64,000 nt of DNA from Pseudomonadota bacterium (GTDB lineage Bacteria > Myxococcota_A > UBA796 > SXON01). The notes beneath the pieces were generated by a model that was given only the letters and a program-made list of their open reading frames with translations, was not told where the DNA came from and did not search any database. This document shows, piece by piece, positions 16,587 through 25,256 of this stretch. Numbering within the stretch: position 1 is the first letter of the stretch; each line of letters begins with the position of its first letter. Position numbers and translations under genes: made by a program. Location: assembly GCA_030684355.1 (NCBI GenBank), contig JAUXTN010000008.1, positions 30,199 to 94,198 on the forward strand, in the 5' to 3' direction.

Positions 16587-18161
16587 GTGACCCCTCCCCG
16601 ATCGCCCTGGTCGCCGTCCACCGGCGCTCTTCAAGCCGGCTGGCTCGCGTCCCAACTGCCGGCCTGGGCGCGGTTCGTCCGGGCCACGCACGACGTCCGC
16701 CGGGTCCAACACGACCGGCTCCGGGCGCTGCTCCGCGTCGCGACCCCATCGGCGTACGGGCGGGCCGTCGGGCTCGATCGGATCGACGGCCCCGAGGGCC
16801 TCCGGCGGATGCCGATCGTCGACCATGACGCCTTGCGGCCCTGGATCGACCGGGTGGCCGACGGCGAACCGGACGTGTTCACCAGCGAGCCGGTCGAGAT
16901 GTTGGAGCGCACGGGCGGCTCCTCCGGCGCCGAGAAGCTCGTGCCGTACACCGCGCGGCTCCGCGCCGAGTTTGCCGAGGCCGTGGGCGTCTGGATGGTG
17001 GACCTCCACCACCGCGTGCCGACGCTCGTGGGGCGCAAGAGCTATTGGTCCGTGTCCCGCGCGGTGCGGCGGGCAGAGCGCACTCCGGGCGGCCTGCGCG
17101 TGGGCTTCGACGTCGACGCCGAGTACTTCGGTCCCCTCGCCCGCTGGGCGATCGCGCGCATGATGGCGGTGCCGGGGGCCGTCGCCCAGAGCCCCGACAT
17201 CGAGGCCTGGCGCCACGCCACCGCGGGCCACCTCCTCGAAGCCGAGGACCTGGGCTTCGTTTCGGTCTGGAGCCCCACGTTCCTCACCCGCCTGCTGGCT
17301 TGGATGGGCGAGCACCGGGGCGAGATCCAAGCCTCCGCACGCGCCCGGGACCGCCTCGCCCGCGCGTGGACCGGCACCTGCCTTCACGGCCCGACGTTGT
17401 GGCCGGCGCTCCGGGTCATCTCCGCGTGGGGCGATGGCTTCGCGGCTGCGCAGGTCGGCCCGATGCGTGTCCCCTTCCCCGGCGTGGCGTTCCAACCCAA
17501 GGGGGTCCTCGCGACGGAGGGCGTGGTGTCCTTCCCGTTCGGGGATCTCTCCCGCTGCGAGGCCGATGGCAGCGTGCTCGCCGCGACCTCCCACGTCATC
17601 GAGCTGCGCGACCTCGCCGACGGCCGCGTGGTGTGGATGGACGAGGCGCGGGTGGGCGGGCGCTACCAGCCGCTGCTCACCACCGGGAACGGGTTCGTTC
17701 GCTACGCGTTGCCCGACGAGCTCGAGGTGGTCGGGCACCTCGGCCAGGTGCCCCGCGTGCGGCTGCGCGGCCGGCTGGACCGGGGGTCGGACCTCGTCGG
17801 GGAGAAGCTCACCGCCGCGTTCGTGGCGGAGGCGCTCGCGCGGGTGTGGGCGGAGGTGGGGGTGACGCCGGGCTTCGCGATGCTGGTACCGGAGCGCGTC
17901 GAGGGGCTCGGCTACACGCTCGTCGTCGACCGCGCGCCACGGGACCTCGCCACCGCGGTCGACCGCGCGCTCTCCGTCGGGGCGCAGTACGGCTACGCCC
18001 GGGACCTCGATCAGCTCGGTCCAGTCGACGTCCGCGTGGTCCCGGACGCCTGGGCGCGCTGGGAGGCCGCGCTGGAGGCGCTGCGCCTGACCCTCGGCGA
18101 TCAGAAGCCGCTCGCCCTGGAGACGCGCCCCGGCGTGGTCCGCGCGCTGCTGGCGCGGTAG
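16587..18161 (+). CDS. GH3 (auxin-responsive promoter) family adenylate-forming enzyme
   Basis: 524 residues from GTG. The three nucleotide-binding motifs of the GH3 family are visible: ERTGGSSGAEKLVPYT (phosphate loop) near residue 110, LATEGVVSFPFG in the middle, and VGGRYQPLLTT..FVRYA followed by LRGRLDRGSDLVGEKL. Plant GH3 enzymes adenylate a carboxylic acid and join it to an amino acid, and bacterial members are poorly characterised. Between a desaturase and a Rieske oxygenase, activation of a modified fatty acid for amide formation is a reasonable inference. Confidence 0.85.
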   Translation: MTPPRSPWSPSTGALQAGWLASQLPAWARFVRATHDVRRVQHDRLRALLRVATPSAYGRAVGLDRIDGPEGLRRMPIVDHDALRPWIDRVADGEPDVFTSEPVEMLERTGGSSGAEKLVPYTARLRAEFAEAVGVWMVDLHHRVPTLVGRKSYWSVSRAVRRAERTPGGLRVGFDVDAEYFGPLARWAIARMMAVPGAVAQSPDIEAWRHATAGHLLEAEDLGFVSVWSPTFLTRLLAWMGEHRGEIQASARARDRLARAWTGTCLHGPTLWPALRVISAWGDGFAAAQVGPMRVPFPGVAFQPKGVLATEGVVSFPFGDLSRCEADGSVLAATSHVIELRDLADGRVVWMDEARVGGRYQPLLTTGNGFVRYALPDELEVVGHLGQVPRVRLRGRLDRGSDLVGEKLTAAFVAEALARVWAEVGVTPGFAMLVPERVEGLGYTLVVDRAPRDLATAVDRALSVGAQYGYARDLDQLGPVDVRVVPDAWARWEAALEALRLTLGDQKPLALETRPGVVRALLAR

Positions 18162-18196
18162 GTCCGTGGTTCATTCGCGACGGGAGCAGGCTGGGA

Positions 18197-19255
18197 ATGC
18201 GTGAGACGGCGGGACGCACCGCGGAGAGCTGGTACGCGGCGGGCACCTCCGCGGAGCTCACCCAGGCGATGGCGAAGCGCGCCCCGATCGGGCGCACCGT
18301 GCTCGGCGAGCGGTTGGTCCTGTTCCGGGACGCCGGCGGCCGCGCCGTGGCGCTCACCGACCGTTGCCTGCATCGCAACGCGCCCCTGTCCGCGGGGGCC
18401 TGCTTCGACGGCAAGCTCGGGTGCCCGTACCACGGGTGGACCTACGACGGGACCGGCCGCCTCGTCGGCATCCCCGCGCAGCCGGCCGACGCCCCGGTGC
18501 CGGCGCTCTCCGTGCCGTCGTGGCCCACGGTGGAGCGCCACGGCCTCGTCTGGGTGTGGATGGGCAGGCACCCGCCGGACGCATCCAAGCCGGGCGGCGA
18601 GCCCTTCCCCATGCCGTATTGGGACACCCCCGGCTGGCGCGCCTACTACATGGTCACGCCGTTCGACAACGGGGTGACCCAGCTCGTCGAGAACTTCATG
18701 GACGTGCCCCACACGGTGTTCGTCCACAAGGGGTGGTTCCGCAGCGAGGCGCGGCGCCCGGTGCGCATGACCGTCGAGCGTACGGACGCGAGCGTGCTCG
18801 TGACCTACCACCAGCCCGACGACGAGATCGGTTTCACCGGCCGCCTGCTCAACCCGACCGGCGAGCCGATGACCCACACCGACCGCTTCTACATGCCGAA
18901 CACGACGCGCGTGGACTACCACTTCGGCAAGCGCGGCTTCGTCATCACCAGCACGTGCACCCCGGAGTCCCCCGCCAGCACCCGCGTCTACACCTTGATC
19001 TCGTACAACCTTGGCTCCCGCGTGGCGTCCCGCCTGATGCAACCCGCGTTGGAACGTTACACCCGGCGTGTCATCGAGCAGGACGTGGTCATCATGGCGC
19101 TGCAGGGCGACAACCTGCGCGCGCACGGCCAGGAGGCGTTCCACCACGGCGAGGCGGACCTGCACCACCAGTGGATCGAGCTCCTTCGCGACCGCGCGCA
19201 CGCGGACCAGGACCCGCCGGAGCCCGCAGTGCGCGACGCGAGCTTCTGGATCTGA
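18197..19255 (+). CDS. Rieske [2Fe-2S] non-haem iron oxygenase
   Basis: 352 residues. Rieske ligands are C57-x-H59 (CLHRNAPLS) and C76-x2-H79 (CPYHGW), 16 residues apart. The mononuclear iron site is ENFMDVPHTVFVH (Asp169, His172, His177). N-terminal WYAAGTSAEL and late TLISYNLG segments are typical of single-component-type terminal oxygenases (VanA/CAO/PAO-like). It needs an electron-donor reductase not found nearby. Predicted to hydroxylate or demethylate an organic substrate, plausibly the GH3/desaturase product. It ends 13 bp before the stop of a convergent desaturase. Confidence 0.9.
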   Translation: MRETAGRTAESWYAAGTSAELTQAMAKRAPIGRTVLGERLVLFRDAGGRAVALTDRCLHRNAPLSAGACFDGKLGCPYHGWTYDGTGRLVGIPAQPADAPVPALSVPSWPTVERHGLVWVWMGRHPPDASKPGGEPFPMPYWDTPGWRAYYMVTPFDNGVTQLVENFMDVPHTVFVHKGWFRSEARRPVRMTVERTDASVLVTYHQPDDEIGFTGRLLNPTGEPMTHTDRFYMPNTTRVDYHFGKRGFVITSTCTPESPASTRVYTLISYNLGSRVASRLMQPALERYTRRVIEQDVVIMALQGDNLRAHGQEAFHHGEADLHHQWIELLRDRAHADQDPPEPAVRDASFWI

Positions 19256-19268
19256 CGGACCCGGGGCT

Positions 19269-20105
19269 TCACCGCCGCCACAAGGCGCCTACGACCTCGC
19301 TCCCCGGCCGCCCCTCGCGGTCCGGGAACGCCGCCGGCAGGTCGAACCACGCCACGTCTGCCCGCGCGTGGTGCTCCCGATGGTAGCCGATGTGGTACGG
19401 CCAGAGCACGAGGCGCCCGAACCAACCCGGCGCCCACGAGCCGGACGTGCCGCCCGCGCCGTGCTCGGTGAAGGACCGCACCTTCTGGATGGCCTGGGTG
19501 AGCGTCACCAGCGGGAGGAGCCACGCGATCGCCACCCGGGTTGCCAGGTCGGGAAAGCGCCACGCGAGCACCGCCGCGCCACCCCAGCCCAGCGCCGCCA
19601 ACACCCAGAATTCGGGGTAGATCTTCCCCGGCGGCAGGTGCAGCCGGCGCCTTCCGGACAGGCGTTCCCGCACGTAGCAGAGCGCGGTGGCCACGTTGTT
19701 CCAGAGGAGGAGGTCTCCCAGGAGCTGCCGGACGAGCGCGCCGGTCGGTAGGGGTTGGTAGGCCCAGGGTTGGCCCGCGTAGAGCAGGAGCCGCTCGGGA
19801 TCCCGCTCGGTGCCGAGGTGCTGGTGGTGGACGAGGTGGAGCGCCCGGTAGACGTGGATGGGCAGGAGCTGGGGGATGCCCACGAACAGGTTGACGAGCA
19901 GATCGTTGAGGCGGCGCGGGCGCGCGAGGAGGCCGTGGACGGCGTCGTGGTAGAGGATGAACAGGGCGTGCTGGCGCGTGGCGATGACACACACGCCCAG
20001 CATCGTGAGCAAGGGGTGCCACACCCACACGACCAGGGCGACCAATCCCCACGCGACGGCCGCCTCCCGACAGAGAGCGCGCAGGGTCGGGCCGGCTACG
20101 TGCAC
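19269..20105 (-). CDS. membrane fatty-acid desaturase family protein (second in region)
   Basis: 278 residues from GTG 20105, which overlaps the stop of the upstream lipoprotein by 10 nt. Histidine boxes: HDAVHG, HLVHHQHLG and HIGYHREHH. Hydrophobic helices include AVAWGLVALVVWVWHPLLTML and the VAIAWLLPLVTLTQAI region. Box spacing and sequence differ clearly from the desaturase at 15623, so this is a separate subfamily and not a recent duplicate. Predicted inner-membrane di-iron desaturase or hydroxylase. It converges on the Rieske gene. Confidence 0.85.
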   Translation of the reverse strand: MHVAGPTLRALCREAAVAWGLVALVVWVWHPLLTMLGVCVIATRQHALFILYHDAVHGLLARPRRLNDLLVNLFVGIPQLLPIHVYRALHLVHHQHLGTERDPERLLLYAGQPWAYQPLPTGALVRQLLGDLLLWNNVATALCYVRERLSGRRRLHLPPGKIYPEFWVLAALGWGGAAVLAWRFPDLATRVAIAWLLPLVTLTQAIQKVRSFTEHGAGGTSGSWAPGWFGRLVLWPYHIGYHREHHARADVAWFDLPAAFPDREGRPGSEVVGALWRR

Positions 20106-20782
20106 ACGAGGTCCATGTAGGACGCCCACCCCGCCACGGCCGGCACCGGAAACGGGGCGCCGGGCGCGAAGTCGGGCGAGAACCAGGGCGCGCAGGTGAC
20201 TGCCTCGGCGGAGAAGGTGACGGTGTACGTGCCGGGATCCAGGTTGAACGCGCCGCCGGAGCCGGTGGTGCTCGTGGCGTCCAACTCCGGGTCCGGCAGG
20301 CCGCCGGCGCCCTGGTAGAAGGGCTCGGCGCCCCCGGCGTCGATCGCGAACGTGACACCCGCGACACGCTCGAACGTCGTGTAGTCGGGCCCCGCCCAGA
20401 GGATGAACATCACGTGCCCCGACGCCGGGTCGAATTCCGTGTCGACCCGGTTGGCCATGGAGTCGACCAACGCCGCCGGCATCAACGTCTTCTGCCACTC
20501 CTGCGTGCGCGAGGTGTGGTGGAGGTAGGCCGTGCGCAGGTGGTCGGCCTTCTCCATGGTGACGATGACGTCGGCGTCCTCGGGCAGCGGCTCCAGCAGG
20601 AAGTCCCCGTCGGGCGCGGAGGTGACACAGGGCACCTCCAACTCGAACGCGCAGATGGTGACGTCGCCCAGGCCGTCTCCGAGGAGGGAGACGACGCGCC
20701 CGAACACCGCTGCGCCCTCCCCCGCGGCCGCGGGGCCGTCATAGGCGCCGGTGCAGGCGACGAGGGCGAGGAGCCAGGACAT
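20096..20782 (-). CDS. lipoprotein with carboxypeptidase-regulatory-like domain
   Basis: 228 residues. The signal peptide ends in lipobox LVAC. The first 90 mature residues look like a CarboxypepD-regulatory beta module (FGRVVSLLGDGLGDVTICAF, GDFLLEPLP). A second half ends with another such module (GGAFNLDPGTYTVTF), a common architecture in myxobacterial lipoproteins. No catalytic residues are evident. Its stop overlaps the following desaturase start, so it may be an envelope component of the lipid neighbourhood. Confidence 0.75.
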   Translation of the reverse strand: MSWLLALVACTGAYDGPAAAGEGAAVFGRVVSLLGDGLGDVTICAFELEVPCVTSAPDGDFLLEPLPEDADVIVTMEKADHLRTAYLHHTSRTQEWQKTLMPAALVDSMANRVDTEFDPASGHVMFILWAGPDYTTFERVAGVTFAIDAGGAEPFYQGAGGLPDPELDATSTTGSGGAFNLDPGTYTVTFSAEAVTCAPWFSPDFAPGAPFPVPAVAGWASYMDLVCT

Positions 20783-20863
20783 GCGGGGATCTTAGCCGAC
20801 GGGCAGCCGCGCGGACGCCCCGCACTCGAGCCCGGCGCGCGAGCCGAGCCCTCGAGCCCCTCG

Positions 20864-22027
20864 CTAACTGAGCGCCATCTCGAACCCCGGCCGCGTCGTC
20901 GCGAACGAGCGCTCCGCGAGCGGGCTCCCGCGCAGGGCCACGGTGTACAGCGTCATCGCGGTGCGCTGCACGGTCAGCCCGCGGAACGCGCCGGCGAGGG
21001 GGCTCCCTCGGGGCACCAGCGCGGAGAGGAAGTGCAGGCGCCGATCGTAGAGGCGCGCGTAGGCCGCGAGGACGAGATCGCGGAGCACATCGGGGCGGTC
21101 GTCCACGACCTCGAGGTGGGTCAGGAACGCGAAGCGGAAGCACTCGCCCGCGGGCGGGAGCGGCGGGTAGCGGATCAGGAACGCGCCGAGGTCGAACCCC
21201 CGCTTCACCCACGCCATCTGCCCGTGGTAGCCGAGCACGCGGGTCCGCTTGACCGCGCCGGTGTCCCACGGGGCGCAACAGCCCACGAGCCGCCCCTCTT
21301 CGCGCACGAGCAGGAAGTCGGTGAGGGCGAAGCCGGGCCAGTCGGCGAGGCGTCGATCGAGGAGGTCGCCCGTGAAGTCCTCGCCGAGGACCCGCTCCTG
21401 GCCGCGCCGGGCCAGGAAGTCGGCGATCTCGTCGCGATCCCCCGCCGTGGCCGCCACCACGCGCGCCGGGGCCCGCCGCCGCCACGTCGTCTGCACGGAC
21501 GTCATCTCGAACGGGGTCATCGGCCGGTAGACCGGCTGCCCGCGCCGCGCCGCGCCGTTGCCGGAGAGCACCTTCCGCGCCATCTCGTTGTCGTCGAAGA
21601 TGACGGTGGTGAACACCTCCGCGCCGGTCGTCCGCGCCAGGTGGTCGAGCACCCGGGGATAGCAGGCCGCGAGCGCGAGCCCGCCGCGGAACCCCGGCCG
21701 CACGCGTAGATCGCAGAGGTAGCCCGTGCGCACGCGCGTCCCGTCGAGCCACCCGTCGCGCACGATCACGCTCCCGATGGCGACCGCCCGCCCGTCCGGC
21801 TCCCGCGCCAGCCACGTGGTGACGGGCCCGCCCGCCACGTCCGGCCCGTGGTGCATGCGTTGGAGGCCGAAGAAGTCGGGATCCCGCTCCTGGTTGACCT
21901 CGAGGTCCCCCGAGACGTGCACCTCCCGGAACAGCCGGCAGATGTCGGCGTTGTCCTCCGGGCGCGCCCGATCGAGCCGGAACCGCGGGTGCTCGAACGG
22001 AAACGGGCTCGCCGGCGCCTCGATCAT
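20864..22027 (-). CDS. large GNAT-family N-acyltransferase
   Basis: 387 residues. The first half is a GNAT domain: FRLDRARPEDNADICRLF, then YLCDLRVRPGFRGGLALAAC, where the Arg/Gly-x-x-Gly segment of the acyl-CoA loop is visible. The C-terminal half continues with another alpha/beta unit (FLLVREEGRLVGCCAPWD), so it may be a tandem GNAT. ATG 22027 overlaps the stop of the upstream desaturase (ATGA), giving a tight desaturase-acyltransferase pair. Acyl donor and acceptor are unknown. N-acylation of a lipid amine is inferred only from context. Confidence 0.75.
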   Translation of the reverse strand: MIEAPASPFPFEHPRFRLDRARPEDNADICRLFREVHVSGDLEVNQERDPDFFGLQRMHHGPDVAGGPVTTWLAREPDGRAVAIGSVIVRDGWLDGTRVRTGYLCDLRVRPGFRGGLALAACYPRVLDHLARTTGAEVFTTVIFDDNEMARKVLSGNGAARRGQPVYRPMTPFEMTSVQTTWRRRAPARVVAATAGDRDEIADFLARRGQERVLGEDFTGDLLDRRLADWPGFALTDFLLVREEGRLVGCCAPWDTGAVKRTRVLGYHGQMAWVKRGFDLGAFLIRYPPLPPAGECFRFAFLTHLEVVDDRPDVLRDLVLAAYARLYDRRLHFLSALVPRGSPLAGAFRGLTVQRTAMTLYTVALRGSPLAERSFATTRPGFEMALS

Positions 22028-22980
22028 CCGGGCTCCGGGTAGCCGGGCTGGTTGGCGCGGTACCAGGCGCGCAGCGCGGGCAGGTGCTCCAGCCCCACCT
22101 GGGGGTGGAGGTGGTGGACGACGTGGTGGCCGATGTTCCGCGGCGCGAGGAGCCACGTCAGCGGGCCGGTGAGGTGGTGATCGCGGGTGGTCGCCAACGT
22201 CGTCTCGACCCGACGGTCCGTGGTGGGCGTGTAGCGATGCTCCTGGAGCAGGCGCCACGCGGCGAGGACCCCGGCCAGCACCGCGGGGAGCACGAAGCCG
22301 TAGAGCACGGCGGCCGGCGCCACCCACGCGATCGCGACGACGACCCCCTGGAACACGGCCTGACCGAGCTCGGCGCGCGCGCACGCCGCCACCTCGCGGC
22401 TCTCCGAGAGGTCCGCGCCCGACCGATCCTGGAGGAACACGCGCCCGTAGGCGTTGCGCAGCCCCGGCCGCGCCCACGTCGCGAGGCCGAACCACACGCG
22501 CACGGACCAGAACGGCATCAGGGCGAAGCCCCGGAGCACGTTGAGCGCGTAGAGAACCGGCCGTGCCTCGACCCCCGCCTTGAAGTAGGGGTCGGCCGGC
22601 ATGCCGTTGTCGCGGTGGTGCCGCAGGTGGTGGTAGCGCATGGCGTCGATCGTGGTGGCGAGCGGGTAGCCGCACATCGCCTCCAGGAGCCGCACGCGCA
22701 CGGGCTTCCCGCGCAGGGGCAGGTGCGCGGCGTCGTGCAGGATCACCCCGAACGCGTGGATGCGGCTCGCGACGACGACCCCCGCCAGCACGCCGGCCCA
22801 GAGCGGCCCCAGCGCCATCACGAGCCACGCCACCCCGATCACGGTCCAGTCCGCGGCGGCCATCGCGAGCAGCCGCTCGACGGTCGGGGGCACGAGCAAC
22901 GCCCGGGGCGGGCGCGCGCGGCCGGCGCCAGCGTCGAGCGCGCGCTCCAGGTCCTCCGCGAGGTGGTCGGCCGTCGCCAT
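22024..22980 (-). CDS. membrane fatty-acid desaturase family protein (third in region)
   Basis: 318 residues. Histidine boxes are HDAAH (after FGVILHDAAHLPL), HHLRHH and HHVVHHLHP. The last is the form seen in acyl-lipid and beta-carotene-type desaturases. Hydrophobic segments (WTVIGVAWLVMALGPLWAGVL; GVVVAIAWVAPAAVLYGFV) indicate an inner-membrane protein. It is translationally coupled to the downstream GNAT gene. Together with the other two desaturases and the Rieske enzyme it gives four O2-dependent oxidases within 7.4 kb. Confidence 0.88.
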   Translation of the reverse strand: MATADHLAEDLERALDAGAGRARPPRALLVPPTVERLLAMAAADWTVIGVAWLVMALGPLWAGVLAGVVVASRIHAFGVILHDAAHLPLRGKPVRVRLLEAMCGYPLATTIDAMRYHHLRHHRDNGMPADPYFKAGVEARPVLYALNVLRGFALMPFWSVRVWFGLATWARPGLRNAYGRVFLQDRSGADLSESREVAACARAELGQAVFQGVVVAIAWVAPAAVLYGFVLPAVLAGVLAAWRLLQEHRYTPTTDRRVETTLATTRDHHLTGPLTWLLAPRNIGHHVVHHLHPQVGLEHLPALRAWYRANQPGYPEPG

Positions 22981-23034
22981 GCCGCCTTCTAACGGCGACT
23001 CGACCGTCCGCCCGCTACGCCGCCCCGCACACCC

Positions 23035-23613
23035 CTACTGCGCCGCCCGCTCCGGGCCCTGGATCGACGGCGCCGGCAGGGTGATCGCCTCCGGATCGAG
23101 CCCCACCGCGCGCAGCGCCCGTGCGCGTTGCCGGACCATGCGCCGGTGCTGGTAGCTCAAGATGCCGCGACGCGTGACCTCGTATCCCACGATCGCCAGC
23201 GGGATGCCGAGCACCACCGCGCCGGCCCCGAGCGCGAGCGTCGACTCGAGCGGGGCGATCTCGCGCAGCCAGCTCCCCTCGGCGCCGAACACCACGCCGT
23301 CCGCCCCGACCGCCTCGAGGAAGAGCCGCGCGATCGGGCGCCCGATGAGGAGCGAGAGCACGTAGATCGGCGGGGCCGTGATGGGGTTGGTGAACCACAC
23401 GCCGATCGCCGCGGCCACGCGGGAGGCCGGCACGCCGGTGACGCGCCGGATCACCTCGACGAACGCGATCGCCAGGAGCATCTGGGCCGGCACGGGGATC
23501 AGCGACGCGAAGAGGCCGATGGCCATGCCGAGCGCGACTTCCTTCGGCGCGCCCGGCGCGCGGACGAGGTGCACGTACACCCGACGCAGCCGGCCCATGA
23601 GGCGCTTCAGCAC
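23035..23613 (-). CDS. DUF2062 membrane protein
   Basis: 192 residues from GTG 23613 (ATG 23598 is also possible, and neither has a strong ribosome site). The domain starts KEVALGMAIGLFASLIPVPAQML and contains VWFTNPITAPPIYVLSLLIG, the conserved Asn-Pro block of DUF2062. A last helix (GAGAVVLGIPLAIVGYEV) precedes a basic C-terminus. DUF2062 proteins have no established biochemical role, though some are fused to glycosyltransferases. It sits divergently from the pseudo-hydrolase gene across a 161-bp spacer containing an inverted repeat. Confidence 0.8.
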   Translation of the reverse strand: MLKRLMGRLRRVYVHLVRAPGAPKEVALGMAIGLFASLIPVPAQMLLAIAFVEVIRRVTGVPASRVAAAIGVWFTNPITAPPIYVLSLLIGRPIARLFLEAVGADGVVFGAEGSWLREIAPLESTLALGAGAVVLGIPLAIVGYEVTRRGILSYQHRRMVRQRARALRAVGLDPEAITLPAPSIQGPERAAQ

Positions 23614-23644
23614 GCGGTCGCGGCGGGATCGAGGGGGGCGCGGC

Positions 23645-23658
23645 AGTTCATCTGAACT
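23645..23658. promoter_or_regulatory. inverted repeat in divergent spacer (operator candidate)
   Basis: AGTTCA and TGAACT are perfect 6-bp arms separated by TC, giving a 14-bp symmetric site. It lies between the DUF2062 gene (minus) and the pentapeptide-repeat hydrolase-like gene (plus). It is markedly AT-richer than its surroundings and is followed by GTATAC. The size and position suit a dimeric repressor site, but no regulator is identified. Confidence 0.4.
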
Positions 23659-23774
23659 CCAGGTATACCCGCGCCGCGGGGGCGCACAGCCGGGGCAACA
23701 GGAGATGACGTCGGCGGACTGAGACAAACCGGCACCGCAACGGGCGCCGGCTCCCCTCCTGCCGGGCGGACGGC

Positions 23775-25094
23775 GTGCACAAGAAGGGAGGGACCGCCGG
23801 GCGGATCGGCGGCCCCGGGGGGACCATGCACGAGGACGAGCCCAGCGACGCGTCGACTCTCGACTCGAGCGCGCCCGGCGTGACGACGCCCGACGCGGAG
23901 ACGCCCGACGCCAGGACGCGCGGCGCGACCACACCCGGCGCCACCGCACCCGGCGCCACCGCACACGACGCCACCACACCCGGCGCGACCACACCCGGCG
24001 CCACCGCACACGCGCCGCGGGAGGAGCTGCCGCCCGAGAGCACCTTCCCCGAGCCGCCCTACCTGTCCTCCCCCCTCGACACGCCCCCGCCGGGCGAGCC
24101 CCGCGGGCGGCACGAGCCCCGGTCGTTCGCGCTGCGCGTGGGCGTCGGGCTCGCCGTCGTCGCGGCCCTCACCGCCGCCGGCCTCATCTCCTACGCGCTC
24201 CGCGGGCGCCGACGCGAGCGCCGGCCCCTCCGCGAGTGGGCCATCGCCGCCGAGCGCACGCGCAGCCGCATCGTGGACGGCATCATGATGCGCTGGGAGG
24301 AGCACGGCACCGAGGGCCCAGCCGTCATCCTGGTGCACGGCATCCCGACGAACACGCGCGTCTGGCGCCACGTCGTGCCCTTCCTCTCCGGCGAGCGCGT
24401 CTACGCCTGGGAGCTCGTCGGCTACGGGCGCTCGATCCGCTCCGGGCTCGGCCGGGACATCTCGGTCGCCGCTCAGGCCCGCTACCTCCACGACTGGATG
24501 CGGTCCCAGGGCATCGAGCGCGCCGTGCTCGTCGGCCATGGCCTCGGCGGCGGCGTCGTCCAGCGCCTCGCGGTCGCGCACCCGAACGCGTGCGCCGGCC
24601 TCGTGCTGGTGGACTCCGTGGCGTTCGAGGCCTGGCCGGTCTCCACCGTGCGGATGGCCAGGTCCTTCCGGCGGGTGCTCCCCCTCCTCCCGAACGTCGT
24701 GATCCGACGCGTGTTCGACGCCGCCCTCGACAGCTCCACCGACTCGAGCCAGCTCTACTGGGCCCCCTACCGGGCCACCCGGGCAGGCGTCGCGCTCGCC
24801 AACCAGCTCGGCAGCCTCTACGCCGAGGACACGCGGGCCACGAGCCGCGCGCTCGCGGACCTCACCGTGCCCGCGCGGGTGGTGTGGGGCGGGTACGATC
24901 CGATGGGGGTGGAGACAGGCCGTCGCCTCGCGGACGTGCTCCGTGCGCCGCTCGACCTCATCGAGGAGGCCGGCGACGACACGCCGGTGGAGAACCCGGA
25001 CGTGGTCGCCGCCGCCATCGAGCACGTCGTCCGGGCCGCCACGGAGGCCGTGCCGATCCCGCCCGTGAAGGTCCGCGAGCCCGAGCCGGCGTAG
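23775..25094 (+). CDS. membrane-anchored pseudo-alpha/beta-hydrolase with pentapeptide-repeat linker
   Basis: 439 residues. An N-terminal Thr/Ala/Pro/Gly region has six imperfect pentapeptides (GATTP, GATAP, GATAH, DATTP...), followed by one transmembrane helix (VGVGLAVVAALTAAGLISYAL) and an alpha/beta-hydrolase fold. The hydrolase keeps VILVHGIPTNTRVW and GYGRSIRSG. The nucleophile elbow reads VGHGLGG (Ser replaced by Gly), and the usual late GxGH reads EEAGDDTP (His replaced by Asp). Two of three triad residues are missing, so it is probably a binding or scaffold protein. The start (GTG 23775) is uncertain. Confidence 0.75.
   Translation: MHKKGGTAGRIGGPGGTMHEDEPSDASTLDSSAPGVTTPDAETPDARTRGATTPGATAPGATAHDATTPGATTPGATAHAPREELPPESTFPEPPYLSSPLDTPPPGEPRGRHEPRSFALRVGVGLAVVAALTAAGLISYALRGRRRERRPLREWAIAAERTRSRIVDGIMMRWEEHGTEGPAVILVHGIPTNTRVWRHVVPFLSGERVYAWELVGYGRSIRSGLGRDISVAAQARYLHDWMRSQGIERAVLVGHGLGGGVVQRLAVAHPNACAGLVLVDSVAFEAWPVSTVRMARSFRRVLPLLPNVVIRRVFDAALDSSTDSSQLYWAPYRATRAGVALANQLGSLYAEDTRATSRALADLTVPARVVWGGYDPMGVETGRRLADVLRAPLDLIEEAGDDTPVENPDVVAAAIEHVVRAATEAVPIPPVKVREPEPA
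23922..24011. repeat. six 15-bp tandem coding repeats
   Basis: Six in-register 15-bp units related to GGCGCCACCGCACCC encode the pentapeptides GATTP, GATAP, GATAH, DATTP, GATTP and GATAH in the hydrolase-like protein. Units 1 and 5 are identical, as are units 3 and 6, suggesting recent duplication of a four-unit block. Copy number is likely to vary between strains. Confidence 0.85.
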
Positions 25095-25115
25095 GCAGGG
25101 TCGGGCTCGGGCCGG

Positions 25116-25256
25116 CTACACGCCGCCCTTGCGCCAGCGCTTGATGTCCTCCCACAGCTTGCCGAAGCAGATGTAGAAGATGATGGCGTTGGCGAGCATG
25201 AACACGCCGAATTCCGTCCATCCGACGAGCAGCGGGGGTTGGACGACGGCGATCAT
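25116..25256 (-). CDS. 46-residue single-pass membrane protein
   Basis: A small protein with a Pro-Pro-containing N-terminus, one hydrophobic helix (FGVFMLANAIIFYICFGKLW) and a basic tail (DIKRWRKGGV), predicting an N-out or periplasmic short end and a cytoplasmic basic end. ATG 25256 overlaps the stop of the upstream CoA-transferase in an ATGA junction, which argues that the frame is genuinely translated. No family is known to me. Confidence 0.6.
   Translation of the reverse strand: MIAVVQPPLLVGWTEFGVFMLANAIIFYICFGKLWEDIKRWRKGGV

Noticed and set aside
23922..24011. Short regular repeats considered as a CRISPR array
   Set aside because: The units are 15 bp, contiguous without spacers, in frame and encode pentapeptides. 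No cas genes are present.
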